From contig NC_091143.1 in assembly GCF_041381155.1 (NCBI RefSeq), positions 35,020,679 to 35,084,678 on the forward strand: 64,000 nt of DNA. The letters are read 5' to 3'. The stretch comes from Argopecten irradians (taxonomy: Eukaryota > Mollusca > Bivalvia > Pectinida > Pectinidae). The notes below the pieces were generated by a model, which ran no database searches, was not told where the DNA came from, and was given only the letters and a program-made list of their open reading frames with translations. Every line of letters begins with the position of its first letter. Position 1 is the stretch's first letter. A program made the translations under genes and the position numbers. Shown here one piece after another: positions 12,501-23,500 of this stretch.

Positions 12501-12747
12501 ACCAACACCCATTCCAGCAGAGTACATCCTCAAAGCTCAGGACGCTACGCCCTCAGACTATCCTCAGCGGTGGTCCGGCCTTAAAGTGACCATTGGTCAA
12601 GTGATTGAACAATCTCAACCTCACATTGGACACGCAGATTGGCAGAACAATTTGGTTGGTGTCAGTAGGCGTGAATCTCTACTACTAGCAGCTAAAGCTC
12701 TGGCATATATGTATAAAGAAAGACTTCCGACATCGTTTGTTTCCTGA
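3506..12747 (+). CDS. PRRC1: PRRC1 (proline-rich and coiled-coil-containing protein 1), complete, 9 coding exons
   Basis: Coding exons: 3506-3602, 4535-4662, 6671-6726, 8456-8508, 9742-9890, 10315-10369, 10792-10901, 11725-11882, 12432-12747. All junctions are GT-AG and the frame stays open for 373 codons. Residues 1-111 are acidic, then Ser/Thr/Pro-rich. About 128-180 hold the diagnostic GWISGN block and KTKNSVESMITTLDPGM. Residues 181-370 form the PRRC1/non-canonical purine NTPase-like domain, with VIVTSTKDTKVGAVREAF resembling the family's substrate-binding start, then PQPVGFTAGLKGAEERI in its human-like form. Three ATGs are in tandem (3506, 3509, 3512) and the first is used. Human PRRC1 is 445 aa; the shortfall is in the proline-rich N-terminus. 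Known role of the family: a Golgi/ER-exit-site protein linked to COPII and to PKA. Catalysis is not established. Introns carry a minisatellite and several transposons. Confidence 0.95.
3670..3875 (+). mobile_element. tRNA-derived SINE, family S1
   Basis: The GTGGGGCAGTTG block, the CCGGCTTTCCTCCACCA block and the end CCTTACATGACACTGGCTGT match the copies at 43205, 43425, 50335, 39370 and 34160. The 5' part resembles a worn tRNA B box (GAGTTTGAATTCC). It lies in PRRC1 intron 1. Confidence 0.65.
4704..4920. mobile_element. MITE, family G (ends like TACTGTAAACCAACTTTC)
   Basis: The left end is TGTAAATGAAACCAACTTTC and the right end is AAAAAGTTGGTTTACAGTAT, which are inverted copies of each other. 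Other copies are at 6887, 14079, 17510 and 19050. It has no coding capacity and lies in PRRC1 intron 2. Confidence 0.6.
5080..6535 (+). repeat. Minisatellite, 38-bp unit, about 38 copies
   Basis: The unit reads GGTGAGATAGTGATTGTGAG followed by GTTAATCAAAGTGGCACA. Spacing stays at 38 bp with occasional small indels. The main variation is AAAG versus AAAT before TGGCAC. Copies are nearly identical, so the array is recently homogenised. It fills most of PRRC1 intron 2. Each unit junction makes CAGGTGAG, a full consensus splice donor on the sense strand (see findings). Confidence 0.97.
6887..8237. mobile_element. Family G MITE split by a pogo/Tigger-like element
   Basis: The left half starts TACTGTAAACCAAATTTCTT at about 6887. 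The right half, with GAAATGGAAATTGCGAAATT, ends near 8237 with a worn TTACAGT. The element at 6995-8126 sits between them, so G was there first. Confidence 0.6.
6995..8126. mobile_element. Non-autonomous Tc1/mariner-pogo-like DNA element (family H)
   Basis: The left end is CAGTGGAACTAGGATAATAT and the right end, read inward, is CACTGGAACTTGGTTGATAC. TA is present on both sides (6993-6994 and 8127-8128). CAGTGGAAC ends with a TA target are typical of pogo/Tigger relatives. The 1132 bp contains no transposase frame. It lies in PRRC1 intron 3. Confidence 0.6.
9026..9683 (+). mobile_element. Helitron-like non-autonomous element (HINE/pearl-like), family D
   Basis: The 5' end is TTAGCTCACCTG and its inverted partner CAGGTGAGCG lies near the 3' end. 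The 3' end has a small hairpin AGGCCCTCTGGGCCT followed by CTTGTT. Between them are about three tandem repeats of roughly 155 bp, each with a CATAGAGTTC block, a TTTGGCCAGA block and a GTTTGTATAAATTTTGGCTC block. A second copy is at 62813. It lies in PRRC1 intron 4. Confidence 0.7.
10264..10305 (+). mobile_element. Solo 3' end of a family E HINE, next to the PRRC1 exon 6 acceptor
   Basis: AGATGACTTTGTATAGCCCT is followed by ATGGGCCTTTTGTTTA. This matches the family E 3' end at 43022-43056 (inverted-repeat part AGATGACTG, hairpin AAGGCCCATGGGGC, then CTCTTGTT). No internal repeats accompany it. It ends about 10 nt before exon 6. Confidence 0.55.
10387..10703. mobile_element. Foldback MITE, family B1
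   Basis: The ends are ATCCTCGATACTCCAGGGGT and its inverted copy ending ATCGAGGATG. It is flanked by CACTACTAC (10378-10386) and CATTACTAC (10704-10712), a 9-bp target duplication with one change. It is 317 bp, non-coding, and lies in PRRC1 intron 6. Sister copies are at 14148 and 49566. Confidence 0.85.
10910..11072. repeat. Foldback palindrome in PRRC1 intron 7
   Basis: The left arm, from GTTGAACTGCATTCAGTTGG to GCCAACTGGACAG, is mirrored by the right arm, from CTGTCCAGTTGGC to CTGAATGCAGTTCAGTGC. Arms are about 50 bp and the central loop about 50 nt. It is probably a small MITE. No other copy was seen. Confidence 0.7.
11335..11515 (+). repeat. Minisatellite, about 46-bp unit, about 4 copies
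   Basis: GGAGCCATTCATAGAAATTA recurs at 46-bp spacing (11391, 11437, then about 11482), joined by ACTCAAGCCGGAACA. It lies in PRRC1 intron 7. Confidence 0.75.
11968..12165. mobile_element. Short MITE ending in GGCCAAAAAAA
   Basis: The left end ATGGCCAAAAAAAAAAAGTC, with TTTTTAGGGTTAC, is inverted at the right end as GTAACCCTAAACAGAC and ATTTTTTTGGCC. It is about 200 bp, non-coding, and lies in PRRC1 intron 8. Confidence 0.55.
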
Positions 12748-12841
12748 GGGTTTTGTTTGTTTGTGCATGAAGTAATGATATTTAGGCCTTTCCAGTTGGT
12801 CTTGCCATACAACCCTGGTAGGTGATTCCAAACAATAACTT

Positions 12842-13126
12842 AATCTAATTAAAATAAGACTTGTAATTCTGCTCCAATACAAGATCTAACAACTCCTCGT
12901 TAGGGGTCACCTCAGCATGACCTCTGTGGTTAGCCAATCAGTGTCTAGCCTTACAAAATCTCGGTGTAGTTGATTCTCTCGGAAGTATAAATGGTATGTT
13001 CTGAGATGTTCCGATTCCATGCCAGGGGTTATGCTGAGGTGACCCCGGAGTGGGGAGTCCTTGTATTGGCGTGTAACGCTGAGTAAAGAAGTGGAGCGGA
13101 ATTACAAGTCTTATTTTAATTAGATT
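12842..13126. mobile_element. Foldback MITE, family A
   Basis: AATCTAATTAAAATAAGACT at the left is mirrored by AAGTCTTATTTTAATTAGAT at the right, and GTAATTCTGCTCC continues the arm. The middle holds GGGGTCACCTCAGCATGACC and its inverted match. The flanks AACAATAAC and AACATTAAC look like a 9-bp target duplication with one change. Sister copies are at 51970 and 56832. It begins 95 bp after the PRRC1 stop and may lie in its 3' UTR. Confidence 0.8.
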
Positions 13127-14078
13127 GAACATTAACTGTGATCATGTTTGTTCTAGGTTGTACATAAAATGGCGCGAGAGTCTGTGTGAGAAATCAAAGG
13201 AAACTCTAAATATATATTTTTTAGAGATTCATACATAAATAAATACTGCGCATGAGAGTGTTGTATGTTCCACCCTGTACAAATTAATGATAAACATTAG
13301 TATTAAATCATTATCCATTAAATGTGGAGCTTTAAATCTAGTGGGAGCTGACTCGGTATTAACACCATTAACATGTCTTTTGTTCTGTTTTGTTTCATTG
13401 TACTTCCTATGTGATGTTTTATGTAATTGTTTGTATTATCTCTTAGAGGAATTCAGAATCCTTGCCTATTCTCGCATTGTCCGATATGCCAAAAAGACAA
13501 AAAAAAAAAAAATTGACATGTTTGAATAAGTTGGTACATATAATGTCATTTATAATGCCATATTTCTAGTTTTCCAAAATAATTCATTTCTAACGGTACA
13601 CTATGGTTTCAATATTTCATGATCCTATTAATATCTCACAAAATCACGAAAAATATTCTCGTGAAAACAAGTGGCGATACATGTATTAAGGTATTACTCT
13701 GGTTAGCCAAGCAGGAATGCCACAAGGTTTGCGAGAAATGTCCCAAGACGCTAATAGGAAGGGTACATTCAAGATCGTCCTGAAAGTTCATACAAAGATT
13801 CCTTTTGGCTGCTATAACAAGAATTATATGTATACTGGTATGTATAAGTGCAACTCCTTGCTATCAACCTTAATTGAAAAATTTGATCCTCATGATTAAA
13901 GTCTGTTTTGTCTTGGGATGGATTGGGATGGATTTAAGAGTGATAGTAACTGTTCAGATTGAAATAAGGAAGGGAAGGAAAAGGACAGAAGCATGCAATA
14001 AACAATTTAATTTAACTTACAATGATAGATAGACATATCTGGAATCTCTAGTACCCTATTGTTATCATTTATTTACTG
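13127..14078. other. AT-rich spacer downstream of PRRC1
   Basis: It probably holds the rest of the PRRC1 3' UTR. Several AATAAA-like hexamers occur (for example near 13235) but none can be chosen as the polyadenylation site. Short open frames show no recognisable domain. Confidence 0.4.
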
Positions 14079-14602
14079 TAAACCAGCATTTTTTCACAGC
14101 TTATAAATTTTGCGATTTCCATTTCAAAACAAGTTAAGGAAAGATAGCATCCTCGATACTCCAGAGATTCCAATCACTAACAATCTCTACACCCCTGGAC
14201 TATTTCATAGTGAAATTGAAGGCAGCTCAGCCAAAAACATTTGACCAATCACAGGCTAGCAAATATTTCATTTGAAGGCTACAGAGAGAGCGACGCCTAA
14301 CATCAAAACCACAGAGTCAACCACAATGTACCGTTATACGGCTCTTTTGATGAACATCAAAGGACTTAATTACCTGTTCTATTCTGTTGCCTCCAGTTTT
14401 ACTATGAGATAGTCCAGGGGTGTAGAAATCGTAAGTGATTGGAACCCCTGGAGTGTCGAGGATGCATTCATGGATGACTGGAAATTCATGTAGTAACAAT
14501 GATGTAAATGGTCATTCATGTGGCGAATTTTCTGTTATCGTGAAATTTGTGAAAGTTTTATTTTAAATCGCACGCGAAACAAAGTTGGTTTACAGTATTG
14601 AA
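14079..14602. mobile_element. Family G MITE interrupted by a family B1 MITE
   Basis: The left half begins TACTGTAAACCAGC at about 14079. The right half ends ACAAAGTTGGTTTACAGTAT near 14599. A complete B1 element, 14148-14464, lies between, giving the insertion order G then B1. Confidence 0.65.
14148..14464. mobile_element. Foldback MITE, family B1
   Basis: It opens CATCCTCGATACTCCAGAG and closes with an inverted end, TGTCGAGGATG. At 317 bp it is the same length as the 10387 copy and keeps the same internal blocks (CAATCACAGGCTAGCAAA, GAGAGCGACGCCTAAC). Flanks do not show a clean 9-bp duplication here. Confidence 0.8.
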
Positions 14603-15022
14603 AATGCTGCTTATTAGTTTTTTGACTTACATATGTTAATAATAATGTGAATTGCTGTGCTTCAACTTATTTATTTATTATTTGTTGGGCTGGAATTCTC
14701 TTGACCCAACGTATGTTTCAGTGCTATTGATCTCTGCAATATATATATTACTACGGTTCATCTTTTTTGTTCTCGAAAGTTGTGACAGATTTTAGTTAAA
14801 ATTGATAAAATGTATATTCAAATCTAAATAAATGTATATTAAAATATTAAATCCAAATAAATGAAAACCAATATTGATATTTTTATTTAGTTTGTTTTTC
14901 ATTGCATGACACTTGGCAAAGATTCAGTTACAGTAAGGTTGCCTTAAGTGGGATGTTGGCAAAAACGGCTATTACGTTTGTTCAAATGAATGACCTTGAT
15001 TATCATTCAAGGTCCCAATAAC

Positions 15023-15339
15023 TCATCCTTGATTCTCCAGGAGTTACTATTACTGACCTTATATCCACCCCTGGATTATCTCATAATTATATTAGAGGCA
15101 GTTCAGGAGAAACAAACTGACCAATCACAGACCTGCAGAGATTTCCTTTGAAAATTTCAGAGAGAGCGTCGCCAAACTTCAAAGCAACAAAGCCAACCAG
15201 AGTGTACCATTATACTATTCCTTTTATAAACATCAAAGGATCAAATTACCTGTGTCCTCTGTTGTCTCCAGTTTTACTACGAGATAGTCCATTGGTGGAT
15301 ATAACATCGGTAATAGTAACCCCTTGAGTACTGAGAATG
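15023..15339. mobile_element. Foldback MITE, family B2, preceded by a family E repeat scrap
   Basis: The left end is TCATCCTTGATTCTCCAGG and the right end is the inverted TTGAGTACTGAGAATG. The inner GTTACTATTACTGAC and ATCGGTAATAGTAAC blocks pair. The flanks CCAATAACT and TCAATAATT resemble a worn 9-bp duplication. Just upstream (about 14975-15013), TGAATGACCTTGAT is a scrap of the family E HINE repeat. Confidence 0.65.
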
Positions 15340-15856
15340 TCAATAATTATGAAACCCAGAAACCTGACATAGCTTTGAAGCTGACTTTGTACACTGAAGA
15401 TCTTCAATTTGGAATTTTGTACACTTATAAAATTACTAGTAATTGTATTTTGACCTTGCCCTAACACTATCACAATGGTTATTTGAGTGGCAACAAAAAG
15501 TGTCCCAATTAAAAAACCAAAGAAGTTTTTATGAAGATGCTATTACAAAGGATATAGTCTAGAGAATAATGATGAACAGCTGTCTGCAGACTTTGTGTAA
15601 CAGAAGGTTGATAACCTTTTAATGTCTTCAGAGAGATCCCAGTTCACTGATCTGATGATACAGACACCTCTTCTGGCCCAGATTTCCTCTAAACAAAAAA
15701 TGCGAAGTTCCAAACTTTGACTCCAATTCATTTTTGTGGCAAGTCAGTTTTCAGGCAGCACCACTTGGATATACAACATAACTTGTAGCATAACTGATAC
15801 GTTATTGTATGGCATTTGCCTTCTTTATCTTAACGTAATAAAAACCTGTGTAATAC
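15340..15856. other. AT-rich spacer, no gene seen
   Basis: No exon with supported splice sites and no repeat boundary could be recognised. A 62-codon - strand frame near 15543-15731 has no domain and no partner exon. Confidence 0.4.
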
Positions 15857-16086
15857 AGCTGGTCCGTAAAATTGTCAATACTGACCAATAAGCTGGTCCG
15901 TAAACCTTTGTATACTGGCCAAATATGCTGGTCTGGAAACCTGTCTATACTGACCAAATATGCTGGTCTTAGTTAAACCTGTCTATACTGACCAAATATG
16001 CTGGTCCAGAAACCTGTCTATACTGGCCAAATATGCTGGTCTGGAAACCTGTCTATACTGACCAAATATGCTGGTCTTAGTTAAAC
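15857..16086 (+). repeat. Minisatellite built on an ACCAAATATGCTGGTC core
   Basis: AAACCTGTCTATACTGACC and AAATATGCTGGTCTGG alternate six or more times, with two unit lengths (about 35 bp, and a longer form with TTAGTT inserted). It lies in the PRRC1-PRCC spacer. Confidence 0.8.
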
Positions 16087-16855
16087 TATAGCAATATTTT
16101 TGCTTATAGGAGATTTAAATTTATTACAATTCAATTTTATAATTACAAAACTGAACACTTTCAAGATATCTTGCACAGTGGTGTAACCAAGATGCAATCT
16201 TGGTTAAAAATGCTTTATAAAATGGTGCATGTGTAATTTGAGTGGTTATATAAAACAAAACATCCATTTGTATGTTGTTCAGCTATTTATTATGACAGGT
16301 TTTCTTAATTGTTAAAAAAAATGTGTCTTGACTATGAACTCTGGTTTCGTTACAGATAAATGACCTCCACTTTAATGTACATGTACAATTTTCAACAAAA
16401 TAAGCAATTGAGAAATTGACAAAATTTGAGAGGGAGCTTCACAAATCCATTTGCAAAGAAATACGATAAGAAAACTGATTTTCATGAAGCATAAACAAAG
16501 ATTTAAATTCAATGTGAGTCAACCGGAGGCCTTGAAAATTGGAGGACATTATATTATAGACATTCAAAGGGTCTAAATCCTAATATAGTTGAATGACATG
16601 TGCTTGATAAAATGGTGATGAATTAACTCTAATGAATAATTTAGCCCAAAGAAATCCTGGATTTGCCATTTTCATGTATATGCCATAAAATCATTTATAT
16701 TTGTTACAGGGACTTGACACAAATTTCCTGCCTACAATATATATGATAATTCATGTTATGAGACTGTTGGTAGCAAGTTTGTGTCAAGTCGCTGTGGTAT
16801 TAATTTGATATGATATTCCATAAGAAAATAAATCTGTAAAACTAATACATGTAAA
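16087..16855. other. AT-rich spacer left of the tandem duplication
   Basis: No gene seen. A 50-bp segment at about 16506-16557 (starting ATTCAATGTGAGTCAACCGG) recurs at about 18308-18361 inside the first duplicated unit. Confidence 0.45.
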
Positions 16856-19800
16856 TGGAAGCAAATCCCTAAACCACTTATAAGAATCAAAAGGCAGGCT
16901 TAGTTGTTTTAGTAAGCATTTATCAGGAGAGAGCATATGACAATCAACTATTTTATACACACGATCAAAATTTTCAAAGATTAAATAAATATTCAATGTT
17001 GTACTAGATTTTATGACAAGAGATAATTATAATAGAATATCTGTGGAGATGAACAATAAAATATTTCTTCAGAAAAATTTCTGGATATTTATCTGTCTAT
17101 ATACTCCGACACAAAATTTCTCAATGTTTAAAGTGAATAGTCGGGCAAAGAAATTCAGTCTAAATGCATTCATTGGCCTTCCAAAAGTTCTCACATTAAA
17201 ACGACGGTCAAGTTCTGCTTACATTTCCCAGTTCTGACCATTGAAATAAAGAAAAGTTGAAAGCATTGAAAGCGAGGCTGCATGGAAATGTAACCACGGA
17301 CATAGTCAGCCCGGAGGACGTTTTAGGATTCCTGTACTTTAAATTAATTTCTTCGTATGCAGACAGATTTTGACGAGATATTTTATTTTTCTATTTCATA
17401 AGAAATTCTACTGGATACACTCACATCATTTTTACCGACTTTAGCCATCCTTGCCCGACTGTTCACTTTATTACACAATAGATACATGATGATATACCCG
17501 ATAAATGTATTTCGTAACCAACTTTCGTTCACATTTGATTTACTTTCGCAAATTTCATGATCAAAATGAATAACTGAAATTTATCTCCACGAAATACATA
17601 TTGAAATTTAAAATGATTCTATAAAATTTTAATTCTGGGAAGTTAATCTCGGTGAACTTGTTTTGATATGGATATCATAGAATTTAGTAACTGTGAAAGA
17701 AAGTTGTTAACAGTAACTAGACATTCAAAGTGAAGATCTTGTGATATCAATAAACAATAACTATCCAAGCTGTGATATTTGAATAAAGTAATGGAGACCC
17801 AATTGAGTGTCAATACAAACATAGCTCATAAATAATTAACAAATTTCACTAATTACAATTTTGCAATGAACTATATAATTCACACATACACCTTACAATT
17901 TTGACATTTTGAGAGCAAATAATACCATACTATCCAAGCTGTGATATTTGAATATAGTAATGAAGACCAAATTGAGTGTCAATACAACATAGCTCATAAA
18001 TAATTAACAAATTTCACTAATTACAATTTTGCAATGAACTATAATTCACACATACACCTTACAATTTTGACATTTTGAGAGCAAATAAAAGCATACATTC
18101 ACCAAAGTGATATACATTTTCAATTTGTATTTTCAATACCAAAGGTATGAACCAAGTATGATACAGTATATATATATGGTAATGAAAAATTCACAAACCT
18201 TTTTTAAAGGTTTAATAAAATATGGCAGTGTAATATAAGACAAACGCATGCACAGTTCATAGAACCGATTCAGTATTTCTTTTATATCCCAGGTACATAA
18301 ATGTATAGAAATTCAATGTGAGTCAACCGGAGGCCTTGAAAATTGGAGGACATTATATTATCATTCTTCATTCAAAATGAACAGACTATGCTATCATGGA
18401 AGCAAATCCCTAAACCACTTATAAGAATCAAAAGGCAGGACACATCTATCAGGAGAGTGCATATGAGAAACAATCAACTATTTTATACACACGATCAAAA
18501 TTTTCAAAGATTAAATAAATATTCAATGTTGTACTAGATTTTATGACAAGAGATAATTATAATAGAATATCTGTGGAGATGAACAATAAAAAATCTCTTC
18601 AGAAAAATTTCTGGATATTTATCTGTCTATATACTCCGACACAAAATTTCTCAATGTTTAAAGTGAATAGTCGGGCAAAGAAATTCAGTCTAAATGCATT
18701 CATTGGCCTTCCAAAAGTTCTCACATTAAAACGACGGTCAAGTTCTGCTTACATTTCCCAGTTCTGACCATTGAAATAAAGAAAAGTTGAAAGCATTGAA
18801 AGCGAGGCTGCATGGAAATGTAACCACGGACATAGTCAGCCCGGAGGACGTTTTAGGATTCCTGTACTTTAAATTAATTTCTTCGTACGCAGACAGATTT
18901 TGACGAGATATTTTATTTTTCTATTTCATAAGAAATTCTACTGGATACACTCACATCATTTTTACCGACTTTAGCCATCCTTGCCCAACTGTTCACTTTC
19001 ATACACAATAGATACATGATGATATACCCGATAAATGTATTTCGTAACCAACTTTCGTTCACATTTGATTTACTTTCGCAAATTTCATGATCAAAATGAA
19101 TAACTGAAATTTATCTCCACGAAATACATATTGAAATTTAAAATGATTCTATAAAATTTTAATTCTGGGAAGTTAATCTCGGTGAACTTGTTTTGATATG
19201 GATATCATAGAATTTAGTAACTGTGAAAGAAAGTTGTTAACAGTAACTAGACATTCAAAGTGAAGATCTTGTGATATCAATAAACAATAACTATCCAAGC
19301 TGTGGTATTTGAATTAAGTAATGAAGACCTAATTGAGTGTCAATACAACATAGCTCATAAAAATTAACAAATTAACAAATTTCACTAATTACATTTTGAG
19401 AGCAAATAATACCTACTATCCAAGCTGTGATATTTTTGCAAAGTGTCAATACAACAACATATATAATTCACACATACACCATACACCATACAATTTTGAC
19501 ATTTTGAGAGCAAATAATACCATACTATCCAAGCTGTGATATTTGAATATAGTAATGAAGACCAAATTGAGTGTCAATACAACATAGCTCATAAATAATT
19601 AACAAATTTCACTAATTACAATTTTGCAATGAACTATAATTCACACATACACCTTACAATTTTGACATTTTGAGAGCAAATAAAACCATACATTCACCAA
19701 AGTGATATACATTTTCAATTTGTATTTTCAATACCAAAGGTATGAACCAAGTATGATACAGTATCAAATGGTAATGAAAAATTCACAAACCTTTTTTAAA

Positions 19801-19934
19801 GGTTTAATAAAATATGGCAGTGTAATATAAGACAAACGCATGCACAGTTCATAGAACCGATTCAGTATTTCTTTTATATCCCAGGTACATAAATGTATAT
19901 CCTTCATTCAAAATGAACAGACTATGCTATCACA
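16856..19934 (+). repeat. Tandem segmental duplication, two units of about 1.54 kb
   Basis: Unit 1 is about 16856-18396 and unit 2 about 18397-19934. The register is fixed by TGGAAGCAAATCCC at 16856 and 18397, and by the shared end ATGAACAGACTATGCTATCA. Long stretches are identical apart from scattered single changes. Each unit contains a family G MITE (near 17510 and 19050) and internal repeats of about 170 bp starting CTATCCAAGCTGTG. A 74-codon + frame (17013 and 18543) is kept in both copies, but only because the copies are young. Confidence 0.85.
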
Positions 19935-20585
19935 CAAAAACTCACATTTATGAAATTACTATGTTCTGTTTGAGTATCTTATATCAAAACCTGATACTTT
20001 AAAACAAAATGCTTCTAATATAACATCGACAACTTATTCATGGTGAAATGTATATTTTGTCGGTGATGAAAATTCACAGAAGATCATTGCTTCAAAAGAA
20101 TTTCACATGTGCAATGGATTGGTTTACATTTGTGCAAGCTACAATATCCAGATTTATAAATGTTTATCGTTGAATTAAATTAATATCCGAAATATTCAGG
20201 TATGAAAATGTCAGATAATCACAAACCCCAGCATTGAAAATGGTGTAAAGAAAATTAAAGTTTGACAGTACATTTATTTTTTATTTAACCGAGTTCTCTC
20301 CTTATTTTAACAGTGTTAACAAAGTCTGTTTCTATTAAGAGTACCAGAGTTAGTCCCCTTGAAACAATCTTGGATAATGTTTCTAAAAGTGAAGGCACAA
20401 GCTCAAAACTATCTTAATCTAAATAATAGTCTTGAAAAAATGGATTTTGTGTATAACTTCTACTGACAATAAATGCACCAAGAAATGAATAAAAATCCAA
20501 AACTTTCCTATCTAAATAATAGTCTTAAAAGAAAAATACGGATTTTGTCTATAACATACTGACAAAAAATTCATTAAGAAATAAA
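19935..20585. other. AT-rich spacer downstream of PRCC
   Basis: It probably includes the PRCC 3' UTR on the - strand. A small internal duplication of TAAATAATAGTCTT blocks (about 20417 and 20515) is present. No gene was seen. Confidence 0.4.
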
Positions 20586-23500
20586 TCAAAATCCATATTT
20601 AGCCTGGGTTTGTCGCTTTGTCATTCTGTTCATCGACCACTGGTTCTTCAGTTCTAGCTCTGTTTCCTTGGCCTGTAAAAGAGAATAAATGAAGAATTTA
20701 CTTCCAGAATAACATAATAATTATAAAGGAAGAGGAAATTGTGTACATATTTACAAATTCAATTTTTAATTATATTTTCCTTTTTTTTTGACAAATTATT
20801 CTGTGATTAACAAATTCTTACTTGTAATTTAAGTAGAATTGTTTGTTTTTGTTTTATGCATTATTAACAGTCAGGGTCATTACTGAGAAAAATGTTTTTG
20901 AGGGCGAGAGTTTAGGGAAAAGCCAGAGTACTCTGATAAAAACAACCAAACTACTGGGGTTTGAACACATAACCCAGAGATGTGGGCCAGTGATAATACA
21001 TTATGTGTATGTTGGGACCCCTTAATACCCTATCAGTCACTACAAATTGTAAAGTAGGTTCTGATTGTTAGGTTGCTAATAAACTATTATAATTATATAT
21101 AACAATCAAAAGCAAACGACTTATATCCAGTATCCTGTATTTATTAATGGAATATAAAACTAGAAGATCAATTGTCCAATAATTTACCTGATGGGCTAAG
21201 TATGTGATTTGATGTTTGCGCTTTTGCTGTGATGTTGGACCGTCTTTCTTTCGGTGTGCGGCATATTCCTTAGTTTCCTCGGACATTGTCTTCTGAATAT
21301 CCACAGTACTTATAAAATCGTCAGCATTTACATCAACGATATTTATCTCTTCTTTTCCTCTTTGCTTCTTTCCTTGCATTTTTAGAAACTGTACAACATG
21401 AAGATTTTGAAATTAAGACAGAGCTATACTACCCGGGGTACATGTATTCCATGTTCACATATTTTTATCTTTATTTCACTTAGCAAATAGGCTATAAAAA
21501 GCCTTTGTGCAAAACAAATACAGACATGAAAATGGTAAACAGACTTTTCTGGAAAAAGAATGTACACTATATATATATATATAAATAAAAAAGAAATCAG
21601 CGAAAGGATGCACACATCAAATATCAATTATTAAATAATATTAGATTTCTAACTTCATTAGCTCTGTGAACAAAGATCGCTAAATTTTTAACAATGCTAC
21701 TATTTTCTGAAGTCAAGAGATCTATGAATTAAGTCATATAAGGCCTAAACCAAAATTTCTTTTTTTAACAGTTTTGATCTAATATCTACATAAATAGGAC
21801 ATTCCAAGATAAAATGATATTCATCTTCAATTTTTGCACAATAAAAACAATATCTCAAATCAACTGGAATTGGATTAGGCTTATGCCACCGACCTATTTC
21901 TATGTACAATCTATGTGATGATGTTCTAATCTTCGTTAGAGCTTTTCTATATTTTTCAATATTTACAGTATACAGAACTCTTATATCCAAATTCATTTGT
22001 AAACAATAAATAACATGTTGCCCTTGGCGAATCTACCACCTCACTATGCCAGTTTTGTATAAAAAATATCTTTAACTCTAGTTTGGGATAATTCTAAATA
22101 ACCTTTTTCGTTTCCATCTTGTTGTTCTAACAAAACATAACCAAAACCATACGTACATAATAATTGTTTTACCAATTTTGCCCACTTAATTATTCTATAT
22201 GATTCAGCTTGTTGATAAAGTTCATCATAGACTGACTTCACCAATACATTTTTCTTATCATGGACAATTTGTAGCTAATACTTAAAATATCTCTTGAGTT
22301 TTAGTGGCAAACATCCTAATTCTCTGTAAATAAAGTTGTTCTGTGTCAAAGTTTTCACTCCAAGTAATCTTTTATAAAACTTTAAATGAACCTTTTCTAC
22401 TGCCAACCCAGAGTGGAAGCCCCACACTTCACACCCAAAACTCATTACGGGACAAACTAATTTTTCAAATAAATTATATGCATGTTTAGGTGAAAGGTTA
22501 ATAAATTTTTTAAAATATTTATCTGAATTCCTTCAATCATACCTCTTCATCCTGCTCAAAGTTCTGGGAGTACTGTTAATAAAAGAAAATATCAAAATCA
22601 ATTTATGCATATTACAAAATGTACAAGGTACTTGTCAATAATTATCCCTATAAAGCACCTCTCACCCTTTTTGAAGCCTCAATTTCTCTAAAATTACATA
22701 TTTTTTCTAGTATTATCATTATCAATGTAACACAACACGCACGGTGATTCTATTGTTATGGGAATAGTCGATGGCGTAGCATCGCGGGGTCATTACCCCA
22801 CTTTTGGTGGGAACATATGAATGACTCGATTCCAATCAGCTGTTCAATCAAATTCGTTGACGATGACGGGAGAGAAAAAAATATTGGTATTTTAATAAAA
22901 AATATGCAACTGCCGCAAGAATAAATAATATTCATTTCGTGAAAAAACTGTAAATATAAGGAATAGATTTTTATTTTGTTGAGGTTTTGAGAGTATAATG
23001 ATAATGGAGCCCGTACGCGTGTAAATTTTATGTAGCCCGGCTTCGACAAAATAAAAATCTATTCCTTAAATATATGCATATTGAAAACATGTATATTTTT
23101 TTCCTTTACTTATGACTTACTTAGTGCAATGTTTTTATGAAAGGATAGTCCAAATTTGATTCTATTATGTAAGCTATTATTATTATATTTTCTGAAACAA
23201 TGAAGCATTAGAATGAATATGGCCTTATTTATTCATTATAAGCATTGTAATGAAGTGTGATCTGTTTACATACATTCCTTTAATAAGTGGGTATCAAGAT
23301 CCCATAACGACGTGGGTAAAAAACAATTTACTGTCTTTTAGTCTATTGGTGATGATGACATCATAACATTCACACCAAAAGATGATGGCACAATCACTGG
23401 AAGGTGAGACTAATCAATGATAAATCGTACTTCATCTACATTTTGTTGGAATCTCAAAACCCCAGTATTACAGCCAGTTTAGATAATGATTTTTTGTGAA

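Noticed and set aside
17013-18767. Two nearly identical 74-codon frames (17013 and 18543)
   Set aside because: They are identical because the 1.54-kb region was recently duplicated. There is no domain and no splice context. The reverse strand, though partly protein-like, is interrupted.
23341-23403. Exon-like + strand stretch with a TTTTAG acceptor and GTGAG donor (reads IGDDDIITFTPKDDG) between PRCC exons
   Set aside because: The region is a copy of an interspersed repeat also found at 54640-54775, where the frame is not kept. There are no partner exons on the + strand.
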